Assembly: GCA_018065305.1 (NCBI GenBank)
Contig: JAGHTO010000015.1
Span: 1 to 64,000, forward strand
Direction: 5' to 3'
Length of the DNA stretch: 64,000 bases
Source of the DNA: Candidatus Cacconaster scatequi
GTDB lineage: Bacteria; Bacteroidota; Bacteroidia; Bacteroidales; UBA932
How positions within the stretch are numbered: the stretch's first letter is position 1; each line of letters starts with the position of its first letter. The translations under genes and the position numbers were made by a program. The notes below the pieces were generated by a model. It was not told the origin of the DNA, did no database searches, and saw only the letters and a list, made by a program, of their open reading frames with translations. Positions 43,492 through 51,503 of the stretch are shown here, piece by piece.

Positions 43492-46482
43492 TCAGAATGA
43501 AGCCGTCCTGAAATTGAGGGCGAAGGATTCCGCAGGCATACCCTTCGGCAGGGTGACCGTGACTTTATCTCCGGATACCTTGTATCTTACACTCTTCCCG
43601 GTTGAAACAAGCGACATCTTGCCGACAGGGACATTGCCTTCCCATTCGATTGTGGCGGGAATTTCCGCCCCGTCATAGGCATAGACGGCATTGAGGCTTC
43701 CGTCCTTTGATGCGGTGAACCATACCTTTCCGTCATTGAAGGTTTCGGTAATCCTTGTGTTGTATATGGCATTGCCGTATTTGCGCATCCATTTTCCTAT
43801 CTCTGCAAGGATTTTCCGTGCACCTTCGTCAATTGTTCCGTCTGGTTTGGGGCCTACTCCGAGCAGAAGGTTGCCTCCCTTTGCCACTATCTCAATCAGG
43901 TTTGCGATGACCTTCTCAGCGCTCTTGTATTTGGGATTGTCAGACCATCCCCAACCAGCAAGAACGTCGCAGGTTTCCCAGGGAAAGTCCATCTGGCAAG
44001 GGGGAATCGTACATTCGGGAGTCTGATAATTCTCGAATTTATTCTTCCTGGCACGGTCCACGCAGATAAGTCCGGGATTGGTACGTCGCACCTCGTCAAG
44101 TACTTCTCCCAATCCGACCTCGGACCCGTCTATCCACCCTCCGTCAAGCCATAGGATATCCATCCTCCCGAGATCCGTGCTGATTTCCTTCAATTGGTTT
44201 CGGGTGAAATCGACGTATGAACGCCACAGTTCAGGGTAGTGGGCGTGGTCATAGTTGCTGTGTCTGTCAGGTGCGGCGAAATCGGGGTTCCAGAATCCGT
44301 GATGATGCCAGTCGGGCTTCGAGAAATAGGCGCCCACCATAAAATCCTTCTCCCTGAAGGCATCGAACACATCTTTCGCATAATTACGATCGGCCTTGAA
44401 ATCCGTGTATCTGGTGTCGTACATACAGAAACCGTCGTGGTGCTTGGTTGTGAAGACCATATATTTCATACCGGCATCCTTCATAATGTCCGCCCATATC
44501 TCCGGATTGAAGTCCGTAGGATGGAAATCCTTGTTCAGATTCCAGTACCACTTGCGGAACTCGTCCAGATTCATATTTCTTGCTCTACGATCCCTGTATT
44601 CGAATTCGAAATCCTCTGAACACAACGGCCAGGATTCGACAATGCCGGGAACGGAATAGAGCCCCCAGTGGAATATGACACCGAACTTCAGGTCCTGCCA
44701 CTCGTCGAGTCTGGCAAGAACCGCATCCTCCGTGGGCTGGATGTAGTTGCCGTACCAGTTGTCAAGACGCTCATCGAGGAATTCTCCGATCCGATCGAGC
44801 CAGGTGTAGCTGCCTGTTCCCGGAGAGGCAGTCTTCTGAAAACAGTGATATCGGGTCGCGAGGGTGTGAAGTTCGCTCTGGATGCCCATTGCGCGCATTT
44901 TCTCCCAGACACGCACGGAGCCCATTGAAGAATAGCCGTCCGCATCGCCGTGGATGAAGAGCATCGGCGCCGTGCCGGAGTCGAAATTGAATTCGGGGGC
45001 GATATAGTATTCGTCGCTGTTGCCCCGGTCGGAATTTTCCCCGTCGAAGCCGTCCGACAGTACGTATGCGGGATATATGCCTATGCCCCATTGGACATTG
45101 CAGGGAACTTTGTCGATGTCATCTATAGGGAGATATGAAGGCTGGCTCGATGAGGTGACGCCCATAAGGGTCAGATGGCCGCCTGCCGAACTTCCCATAA
45201 TGCCGATCTGGTTCGGGTCGCAGTCGTGGGACCTGGCGTTCTTGCGGACAATGCGGATTGCACGTTGGATGTCCTGCCAGGCTGTGGTATGCTTGGCCAG
45301 TCCGCTTTCAGCGGAGGGGCGGGGAGTGCGGTACTGGACCGTCACTACCGTCATCCCGCGGTTCAGGAGATAGCGTCTTGCCGGGTCCACCTCGAATCCG
45401 TCGGGACTGTTTCCCATATATGCTCCGCCGGACCATATTATCTGGACGGCATCGGTCTTTCTCTGTTTGGGTATATACCACTTCAGGTAGGGGTGGCATT
45501 GGTCCTCTTCCGCATAGGGCATCTTTCCCTCGGGCCATATCTCTTCAGTGAAGGTCTCCCTGACATCCTTGTCCGAGGGGAACCGGTCCATCAGCGCCAC
45601 TTCCTCCTCCAGAGGTCCGATGAATCCGAGCTGACGCAGGAATTCGACGCCTCTTTCAAGCCCGAATGCGCCGTGGCCGCGGTTGGGATAGAGATGCAAT
45701 TCCGCCGGAATCCCCATTTTCCTCAGTTCCCGATAGACAAGTGTGGAGCCGGCAGGTGTATAAGGATCCTCTCCTCCGTGATGCAGGCTGATGGGGCAGG
45801 TCTTGCCGTCGAATTTGAATACTTCGGATATTTTGACATCGGGTCCTATCCCGAGCCGGCTGGCGGGTTCACCGTTCTCTCCGTCCGTAGTCACGTAGGC
45901 GGGGGCGTTGGCGATGGCCCAGTTGATATGGCACGGGATGTCGTCGATGGCATCCACTCTGTCATACGCCGCAGTCTGTGAACTTGTGGCAAGCAGAAGT
46001 GCGAGGTGGGAGCCTGCGGACATTGAAATTGTTCCGATTCTTTCCGGGTCGAAGCCGCGTTTTGCGGCCTGGCTGCGGACCATTCTTACCGCACGCTGGC
46101 CGTCTTCCCACGCTGAAGCATAGATTGGAAGTCCTTCGGGACGGGGAGTGCGGTAGACGAAGTTGACGCACTGGAATCCGAGTTCCGTGAAGGTCTCTTT
46201 CCAGAGTTTTATGAGGTTCACGTCGCAGCAGTTGTAATAACCTCCTCCGGATATCAGAATCATACATCCGCCGTTCGGTCTGGATGGTGCTTCAAACCAT
46301 TCAAGATATGCCGTGCGGTGGTCATCGGCATTGAAACCGGGAGTATTCACCTCGTCCGTCATCGCCGCAATCTGGAATTTCTGCGGATCCGGCATATGGC
46401 CTTCCGGCCAGATAAGTTCTCTCTGTTGGGCAAATCCTGCCACGGACAGGAAAAGCGTCAGGATAATTATTGATTTTTTCAT
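43492..46482 (-). CDS. Esterase-esterase-GH29 alpha-L-fucosidase fusion, secreted
   Basis: 996 residues, signal peptide IIILTLFLSVAGFAQ. Domain 1 (about 20-300) is an alpha/beta-hydrolase with nucleophile S155 in SMSAGSHLA. Domain 2 (about 310-575) is a second hydrolase of the same type with S432 in GSSAGGHL, and the two share segments such as YRTPRP. Domain 3 (about 585-996) is GH29: FGVIFHWGLYS, KYMVFTTKHHDGFCMYDT, and nucleophile D780 in ILWLDGGW, then a C-terminal beta-sandwich. One polypeptide could thus remove acyl groups and then fucose from decorated glycans. I cannot tell whether both esterases are active. The frame is continuous with no stop. Confidence 0.9.
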   Translation of the reverse strand: MKKSIIILTLFLSVAGFAQQRELIWPEGHMPDPQKFQIAAMTDEVNTPGFNADDHRTAYLEWFEAPSRPNGGCMILISGGGYYNCCDVNLIKLWKETFTELGFQCVNFVYRTPRPEGLPIYASAWEDGQRAVRMVRSQAAKRGFDPERIGTISMSAGSHLALLLATSSQTAAYDRVDAIDDIPCHINWAIANAPAYVTTDGENGEPASRLGIGPDVKISEVFKFDGKTCPISLHHGGEDPYTPAGSTLVYRELRKMGIPAELHLYPNRGHGAFGLERGVEFLRQLGFIGPLEEEVALMDRFPSDKDVRETFTEEIWPEGKMPYAEEDQCHPYLKWYIPKQRKTDAVQIIWSGGAYMGNSPDGFEVDPARRYLLNRGMTVVTVQYRTPRPSAESGLAKHTTAWQDIQRAIRIVRKNARSHDCDPNQIGIMGSSAGGHLTLMGVTSSSQPSYLPIDDIDKVPCNVQWGIGIYPAYVLSDGFDGENSDRGNSDEYYIAPEFNFDSGTAPMLFIHGDADGYSSMGSVRVWEKMRAMGIQSELHTLATRYHCFQKTASPGTGSYTWLDRIGEFLDERLDNWYGNYIQPTEDAVLARLDEWQDLKFGVIFHWGLYSVPGIVESWPLCSEDFEFEYRDRRARNMNLDEFRKWYWNLNKDFHPTDFNPEIWADIMKDAGMKYMVFTTKHHDGFCMYDTRYTDFKADRNYAKDVFDAFREKDFMVGAYFSKPDWHHHGFWNPDFAAPDRHSNYDHAHYPELWRSYVDFTRNQLKEISTDLGRMDILWLDGGWIDGSEVGLGEVLDEVRRTNPGLICVDRARKNKFENYQTPECTIPPCQMDFPWETCDVLAGWGWSDNPKYKSAEKVIANLIEIVAKGGNLLLGVGPKPDGTIDEGARKILAEIGKWMRKYGNAIYNTRITETFNDGKVWFTASKDGSLNAVYAYDGAEIPATIEWEGNVPVGKMSLVSTGKSVRYKVSGDKVTVTLPKGMPAESFALNFRTASF

Positions 46483-46523
46483 ACTGAATAGAAATAAAGT
46501 GTTCTTTGGCGTTGTGTCCTATA

Positions 46524-46531
46524 CAAAGATA
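46524..46531 (-). promoter_or_regulatory. TATCTTTG -7 box of the fusion gene
   Basis: The minus strand reads TATCTTTG (CAAAGATA on plus), 41 nt upstream of the fusion start at 46482. Confidence 0.5.
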
Positions 46532-46570
46532 GTTCAAAAATCCGTAATTTTTTCGTTCGGAATTATATTA

Positions 46571-46578
46571 TATCTTTG
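46571..46578 (+). promoter_or_regulatory. TATCTTTG -7 box of the TetR gene
   Basis: TATCTTTG is 29 nt upstream of the ATG at 46608. It is back-to-back with the fusion promoter, 39 nt apart, so a TetR operator here could control both genes. Confidence 0.5.
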
Positions 46579-46607
46579 CATAGTGTTACATAACAATTGT
46601 TTGATTT

Positions 46608-47192
46608 ATGCCAAGACAACCGCGATTCTCCAAGGATGATATTGTTGCCGCAGGTCTCAGGATAGTGAACGCCAGCGGATTTGAGGCCGTCAGCGCCAGG
46701 TCTCTGGGAAAGGAGTTGGGTACCTCTTCCAGCCCTATGTTCACGATGTTCGGGGATATGAACGAGGTGGTGGATGCCATCCGCAAGGCGGCAGAGAGGA
46801 CATTCATTGCCAGAATGAAAGGTGTCGCCGATTATTTTCCCGCATTCAAGGAGTTCGGCTTGCGGCTTGTAGCCTTCGCCAAGGAGGAGCCGAATCTCTT
46901 TCAGATGCTTTTTCTCGGGAAGGATGCCCGTCCTGAGATTGCGGAAAGCATTGCAAGGGAGTGTCTTGTGTCGGTCGAGCAGGGTTATGGTCTGACTTCG
47001 GAACAGGCTGAGCTGCTCTTCCGCCAGATGTGGCCGGTTGCCTGCGGCATAGCGGCGCTGTGTGTCAAGCATCCGGAGGATTTTCCTGAAGAGGAGGTGA
47101 GCAGAACGCTCAGTCTCCACTTCACCGGCATTATGGCAATAATCAAATCCGGCAAGGAGATCGAGGACATCAAGCCTCAGCTTAAAAAATAA
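46608..47192 (+). CDS. TetR/AcrR-family transcriptional regulator
   Basis: 194 residues. N-terminal helix-turn-helix (FSKDDIVAAGLRIVNASG, then EAVSARSLGKELGTSSSPMF) of the TetR type, followed by a helical ligand domain with no recognisable specificity. It is divergent from the esterase-fucosidase fusion with a shared 125-nt spacer, so it may regulate that gene or itself. The next gene (TIGR02757) begins 14 nt after its stop. The effector molecule is unknown. Confidence 0.88.
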   Translation: MPRQPRFSKDDIVAAGLRIVNASGFEAVSARSLGKELGTSSSPMFTMFGDMNEVVDAIRKAAERTFIARMKGVADYFPAFKEFGLRLVAFAKEEPNLFQMLFLGKDARPEIAESIARECLVSVEQGYGLTSEQAELLFRQMWPVACGIAALCVKHPEDFPEEEVSRTLSLHFTGIMAIIKSGKEIEDIKPQLKK

Positions 47193-47206
47193 TGTGATAG
47201 GCAAAA

Positions 47207-47902
47207 ATGGGAGTCACTGTCGAGGAAATCAAGTTTTATGCGTCGAAATACAATGATATGGCCTATTTCAACGAGGATCCTGTCATTTTCCCGAGACATT
47301 TTGCCGCACACGGGGCCTGCCTGCAGGATGTGGAGATTGCCGCAGTTTTTGCGGCCCATCTCGCCTGGGGCAGAAGATGTATGATTGTCAGGGACTGCAG
47401 GAGAGCTTTTGACCAGATGGACTGGAGGCCCTATGATTATGTGATGACGGGCAGATATAAGGACGATCCGGTGTCTCTTCACAGGATCGTCAAGTGGAGC
47501 GAGTTCGCTGCAATATGTTCCAGACTGAAAGCCATCTATGAGAGGTCGGACACTCTGGAGAAGCTCTCTCCGGATGAATTCCGCACTGAAGTGTACGGAC
47601 AGAAAAGCGACCTTCGGGCGGCGAACAAGAAGATTCATCTTCTGCGACGCTGGATGGTCCGGCGTGACGGAAAGGTGGATATGGGGCTCTGGAAGGGGGT
47701 CGACCCTTCATCTCTCATCATCCCGCTTGACACCCACGTCCACTCTCAGGCCCTCGCTCTGGGAATAACGGACCGCAAACCGACAGACCTGCGTACAGCG
47801 GATCAGATTACCGGCTTTTTCAGAGAAATATTCCCGGAGGACCCTGTTCTGGGGGATTTCGCTCTCTTCGGCCTTGGCGTTACCGGTGTCAGTTTGAAAT
47901 GA
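47207..47902 (+). CDS. TIGR02757 (DUF2400) family protein
   Basis: 231 residues. Conserved segments of the family are visible: YNDMAYFNEDPVIFPR, IAAVFAAHLAWGRR, KKIHLLRRWMVRRDG, MGLWKGVDPSSLIIPLDTHV and GVTGVSLK at the C-terminus. The family is found in Bacteroidota and other bacteria. It is helical and resembles DNA glycosylase/HhH-type folds, but its activity is not known. Start ATG 47207 lies 14 nt after the TetR stop. The end overlaps convergent rsmI by 14 nt. Confidence 0.92.
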   Translation: MGVTVEEIKFYASKYNDMAYFNEDPVIFPRHFAAHGACLQDVEIAAVFAAHLAWGRRCMIVRDCRRAFDQMDWRPYDYVMTGRYKDDPVSLHRIVKWSEFAAICSRLKAIYERSDTLEKLSPDEFRTEVYGQKSDLRAANKKIHLLRRWMVRRDGKVDMGLWKGVDPSSLIIPLDTHVHSQALALGITDRKPTDLRTADQITGFFREIFPEDPVLGDFALFGLGVTGVSLK

Positions 47903-48551
47903 CCAGGACAATCTCACCCTTCGGCTCGTGGAGCCTGAAATATTCTGCAAGGTAGGGGAGTGTCCCCCTTACGGTCGTTTCGTGCAGTTTGGATATTTCT
48001 CTGGAAACGGAGGCGTTCCGTTCACCAAGGACGGCTGCGAGCTCTTCAAGGGTGCGGACCAGCCTGTAGGGTGATTCATATATTATGGTGGTATGGTCGC
48101 GTGACGCGATTTCCTCGATTTTCGTCTTGCGACCCTTCTTGACGGGAAGGAAGCCCTCGAAATAGAATCTGTCACAGGGGAATCCTGAATTGACAAGGGC
48201 GGGGACGAAGGCGGTGGGGCCGGGGAGTGTTACAACCTCGATGCCGGCCTCTACGCAGGTCCTCACCAAAAGGAATCCCGGATCACTGATCCCCGGAGTT
48301 CCGGCATCGCTTATCAGAGCCACGTCCAATCCCGAGAGAATCCTCTCCTTCACGCTTTCAACGGCCCTGTGTTCGTTGAATTTGTGATGGGATTCCATCG
48401 GAGTGTGGATGTCATATTTCCTGAGCAGGACGGAACTTGTGCGTGTGTCCTCGGCAAGAATCAGCCCCACTTCGTTCAGCGTGTTTATGGCTCTTAAAGT
48501 TATGTCTTCAAGATTGCCGATCGGGGTCGGAACGATATAGAGTTTTGACAT
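47889..48551 (-). CDS. rsmI: 16S rRNA 2'-O-ribose C1402 methyltransferase RsmI
   Basis: 220 residues from ATG 48551 (LYIVPTPIGNLEDITLRA is the family start; the longer frame would overlap tdk). Motifs: LAEDTRTSSVLLRKY, DVALISDAGTPGISDPG, VVTLPGPTAFVPALVNSG, IIYESPYRLVRTL and the C-terminal EPKGEIVLVI. RsmI uses SAM to methylate C1402 of 16S rRNA in the P site. This is the canonical copy; a diverged paralogue lies at 40136-40840. It converges on TIGR02757 (14-nt overlap). Confidence 0.95.
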   Translation of the reverse strand: MSKLYIVPTPIGNLEDITLRAINTLNEVGLILAEDTRTSSVLLRKYDIHTPMESHHKFNEHRAVESVKERILSGLDVALISDAGTPGISDPGFLLVRTCVEAGIEVVTLPGPTAFVPALVNSGFPCDRFYFEGFLPVKKGRKTKIEEIASRDHTTIIYESPYRLVRTLEELAAVLGERNASVSREISKLHETTVRGTLPYLAEYFRLHEPKGEIVLVISN

Positions 48552-48559
48552 TATTTTCT

Positions 48560-48567
48560 TATCTTTG
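48560..48567 (+). promoter_or_regulatory. TATCTTTG -7 box for tdk
   Basis: TATCTTTG on plus, 55 nt upstream of the tdk ATG at 48623. It lies nearer to rsmI than the minus-strand box, so transcripts from both boxes would overlap. Confidence 0.4.
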
Positions 48568-48597
48568 TTTCTGACGGAAGTCATTTGAAATTCACGC

Positions 48598-48605
48598 AAA
48601 GTTAA
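48598..48605 (-). promoter_or_regulatory. TAACTTTG -7 box for rsmI
   Basis: The minus strand reads TAACTTTG (CAAAGTTA on plus), 46 nt upstream of the rsmI ATG at 48551. Confidence 0.4.
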
Positions 48606-48622
48606 ATATTTATTCAGACAAT

Positions 48623-49195
48623 ATGTTCGAGGAGAGTGCAAAACGGCCAGGATGGATAGAAGTCATCTGTGGCTCAATGTTTTCGGGCAAGACTGAAGAA
48701 CTGATCCGCAGAGTGCGCCGGTCGGTTCTGGCCCACCAGTCAGTAATGATTTTCAAACCTGCAATGGAAACCCGCTATTCGGCGGACAAGGTCGTGTCCC
48801 ACGATGCGAACGCCATCGAGTCCATTCCTGTCGCCTCACCGGCTGAGATTCTGGAATCTGCGACATACGTCCAGGTTGTTGGAATTGATGAGGCACAGTT
48901 TTTCGATGACAGCCTTGTGGACGTTGTCCAAATGCTGGCTGACAGAGGCATCAGAGTCATCATTGCCGGGCTTGATATGGACTATACCGGAAAGCCTTTC
49001 GGACCTATGCCCGCTCTTATGGCCATTGCGGAGTCAGTGACCAAACTCCACGCAATCTGTGTCAGATGCGGCGCTCCCGCGCAGCATTCCCACAGGCTGT
49101 CCTCCGGGGAGAATCTGGTTGAATTGGGCGAGAAATCCACATACGAGCCTATCTGCCGTCATTGTTTCAACGAACTGAACAGGAAACAAAAGTAA
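48623..49195 (+). CDS. tdk: Thymidine kinase (type II)
   Basis: 190 residues. Walker [10 protein letters not shown], the DEAQFF Walker B-type motif, the lasso/thymidine segment [15 protein letters not shown], and a structural zinc site with CVRCGAPA and CRHCF. These are all the features of TK1-like enzymes that phosphorylate thymidine for salvage. The start ATG 48623 gives a 15-residue lead before the P-loop strand, usual for Bacteroidota. The sugar-kinase-like gene follows after 6 nt. Confidence 0.95.
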   Translation: MFEESAKRPGWIEVICGSMFSGKTEELIRRVRRSVLAHQSVMIFKPAMETRYSADKVVSHDANAIESIPVASPAEILESATYVQVVGIDEAQFFDDSLVDVVQMLADRGIRVIIAGLDMDYTGKPFGPMPALMAIAESVTKLHAICVRCGAPAQHSHRLSSGENLVELGEKSTYEPICRHCFNELNRKQK

Positions 49196-49201
49196 TTGTA
49201 T

Positions 49202-50284
49202 ATGGAGTCACCTTTTGATATAATACACCATTTCGCCATCAATGGCACCCCTTCTTCCGTGGAACCTCTCGGGGAGGGATTCATAAACGATACCTATAAG
49301 GTTTTCATTGACGGGGCAACCGCTCCGTCATATATCCTCCAGAGGAAAAATCACGTCGTCTTTCCTGATGTGGCGGCGATGATGGACAATATTAAAAGAG
49401 TGACCGACCATATCAGAAAGAAGGTCGAAGACCCTCTTCGCGGTACCCTCACCATCGTTCCCGCATCCGACGGCAAGCTTTTCTATCTTGACGGGGCGGG
49501 CAATTACTGGGCTGTCTGCGTCTTCATCTCCGACACCATTTCATATTTTCAGGCGGATACCCCGGAGCTGGCATATCAGGGCGGCTATGGACTCGGACTG
49601 TTCCACCGGCAGGTCTCGGACTTCAACGAGCCTGTTGCAGAAATTATCAAGGGATTCCACAATATCCGTTTCCGTTTCAGTCAGTGGGACAGCGTATTGG
49701 AGCAGGACCCCGCGGGAAGGTGCAAGGATCTTGCGCGGGAGATAGACTGGGTCGAAAGCCGCCGTCCCGTGATGCTCGATTTCTGGAGCAGATACGAAAA
49801 AGGGGAGATTCCCAGCCGTGTCACTCATAACGATACGAAAATCAGCAATTTCCTTTTCAATGCGGCGGATCGCAGTCTGCTCTGTGCCATAGACCTTGAC
49901 ACGCTTATGTCCTCGACGCTTCTGAATGATACCGGGGATGCCCTGCGCTCCTACACAAATACCGCCGCTGAAGATGAACCGGACCTATCGAAGGTGGGGA
50001 TGTCGATGGATATGTTCCGTGCCTATATGGACGGATATCTCCTCCAGATGGGAGGCCTGCTGACCGATATCGAAAAGAAGTATCTGGCTTTCAGCGGAAT
50101 ATATATCACTTTCGAGCAGGTTCTCAGGTTCCTGATGGACTATATCGACGGTGACAGATACTACAAGATTAAATACCCGGAGCACAACCTTGTCCGCACC
50201 CGCTCCCAGTACAAGCTCCTCACTTCAATGGAGAGCCAGCTGAATCAGATGGAAGACTATGTCCGGAAATTAACGTCAAAATAA
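49202..50284 (+). CDS. APH-fold phosphotransferase (NahK-like sugar kinase candidate)
   Basis: 360 residues from ATG 49202 (a TTG at 49196 in frame is less likely). The aminoglycoside phosphotransferase/choline kinase fold is shown by GEGFINDTYKVF (nucleotide loop), ILQRKNHVVF, and the catalytic loop RVTHNDTKISNFLF (HxDxxxxN) followed by AIDLDT. Close relatives in Bacteroidota are annotated as N-acetylhexosamine 1-kinases or as mucin-desulfation-associated kinases. An anomeric sugar kinase fits a glycan-degrading host, but substrate choice cannot be read from sequence. Gap to the CE15 gene is 7 nt. Confidence 0.82.
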   Translation: MESPFDIIHHFAINGTPSSVEPLGEGFINDTYKVFIDGATAPSYILQRKNHVVFPDVAAMMDNIKRVTDHIRKKVEDPLRGTLTIVPASDGKLFYLDGAGNYWAVCVFISDTISYFQADTPELAYQGGYGLGLFHRQVSDFNEPVAEIIKGFHNIRFRFSQWDSVLEQDPAGRCKDLAREIDWVESRRPVMLDFWSRYEKGEIPSRVTHNDTKISNFLFNAADRSLLCAIDLDTLMSSTLLNDTGDALRSYTNTAAEDEPDLSKVGMSMDMFRAYMDGYLLQMGGLLTDIEKKYLAFSGIYITFEQVLRFLMDYIDGDRYYKIKYPEHNLVRTRSQYKLLTSMESQLNQMEDYVRKLTSK

Positions 50285-50291
50285 CAAGGAT

Positions 50292-51503
50292 ATGAAACGA
50301 TTTGCAATTTCATTGATAATGTTCCTCATTTCTGTGATCTCCTTTGCGCAGATAGAGGGCTTCCCGAAATTTTACACAACCGACCCCAATGATGAAAAGC
50401 AACCGGTTGAGAACTACACGCTTCCCTCGCTTATGACCTGCAATGACGGCACACCCGTCAAAAGCATACTGCAGTGGGAGCAGGTCCGCCGCCCCGAGAT
50501 AATGGAAATCTTCGCGACGCAGATGTTCGGTCCCGTTCCGGCAGCTCCCGAAGGACTCCACTTCAGCCTCCTGAAGCCCGATGAGACCGTATATGACGGA
50601 GCCGCAATCAGGAGATATGTCAGAATCTTCCTCGACAGCAAGGAGAAACACCATTTCGACATAATGATTCACAAGCCTGCAAAGCATTGCGGCAAGATTC
50701 CCTTCTTCGTGGCTCTCAACTTCAGGTCCCTTGAAAATTCATTTGACGGTACCAGATACGAACTGCCCTATGAGATGATTGTCCGTCAGGGATTCGGAAT
50801 CGCCGTGGCTTTCCACGAATCCATCGAAGCCGACTGCAAGGACGGGGAGGAGAGTGCGGGGGACGTCCGTCTCCGCGGCAAACTCTGGCCCAAGGATGAC
50901 CATAGCGCCATTTCCGTGTGGGCGTGGGGACTGAGCAGAATGGCTGATTATCTTGAAACTCTTGAAGAGGTGGATTGCGACAGACTTGCCGTCATAGGCC
51001 ATTCAAGGCTCGGAAAGACCGCCCTTTGGGCAGGCGCCAACGACAAGCGCTTCTCTCTTGTGATTTCAAACAACTCCGGATGCTGCGGAGCCGCCATATC
51101 ACGCAGGAGGTACGGTGAGACCTTTGCCGACATCTACCGCAATTTCCCTTACTGGTTCGTGCCCGCCTTCAGCAAATATGTGGATGAAAAGGAATCGGAA
51201 TTTCCTGCTGACCAGCACGAACTGATTGCCCTGTCGGCTCCCCGCGCCGTCTATGTGGCAAGTGCCGATGAAGATGACTGGGCGGACCCTGCAGGAGAAT
51301 GGCTTGCCGCCAAGGAGGCATCTCCGATATATGAACTGTACGGACTCAAGGGACTTTCGGGCAAGGAAATGCCCGCTCTCGGCCATACGGACGATTACGG
51401 GCAGGTAGCTTATAAGATACGTTTCGGCGGACACGCTCTGTACGCCGACGACTGGCTCGATTACATCAAATACGCGAAGAGGATTTTCGGCCTTGATAAC
51501 TAG
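50292..51503 (+). CDS. CE15-like glucuronoyl esterase, secreted
   Basis: 403 residues with signal peptide (ISLIMFLISVISFAQ). Alpha/beta-hydrolase fold with the CE15 nucleophile motif GHSRLGKTALW (S238). Further family segments are NNSGCCGAAISRRRYGE, FPYWFVPAF, the ADQHELIALSAPRAVYVAS segment and a C-terminal His in LGHTDDYG. CE15 enzymes cut ester links between lignin alcohols and 4-O-methylglucuronic acid of xylan; Bacteroidota members are also used on other uronate esters. The end overlaps the convergent Gfo/Idh gene by 38 nt. Confidence 0.88.
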   Translation: MKRFAISLIMFLISVISFAQIEGFPKFYTTDPNDEKQPVENYTLPSLMTCNDGTPVKSILQWEQVRRPEIMEIFATQMFGPVPAAPEGLHFSLLKPDETVYDGAAIRRYVRIFLDSKEKHHFDIMIHKPAKHCGKIPFFVALNFRSLENSFDGTRYELPYEMIVRQGFGIAVAFHESIEADCKDGEESAGDVRLRGKLWPKDDHSAISVWAWGLSRMADYLETLEEVDCDRLAVIGHSRLGKTALWAGANDKRFSLVISNNSGCCGAAISRRRYGETFADIYRNFPYWFVPAFSKYVDEKESEFPADQHELIALSAPRAVYVASADEDDWADPAGEWLAAKEASPIYELYGLKGLSGKEMPALGHTDDYGQVAYKIRFGGHALYADDWLDYIKYAKRIFGLDN

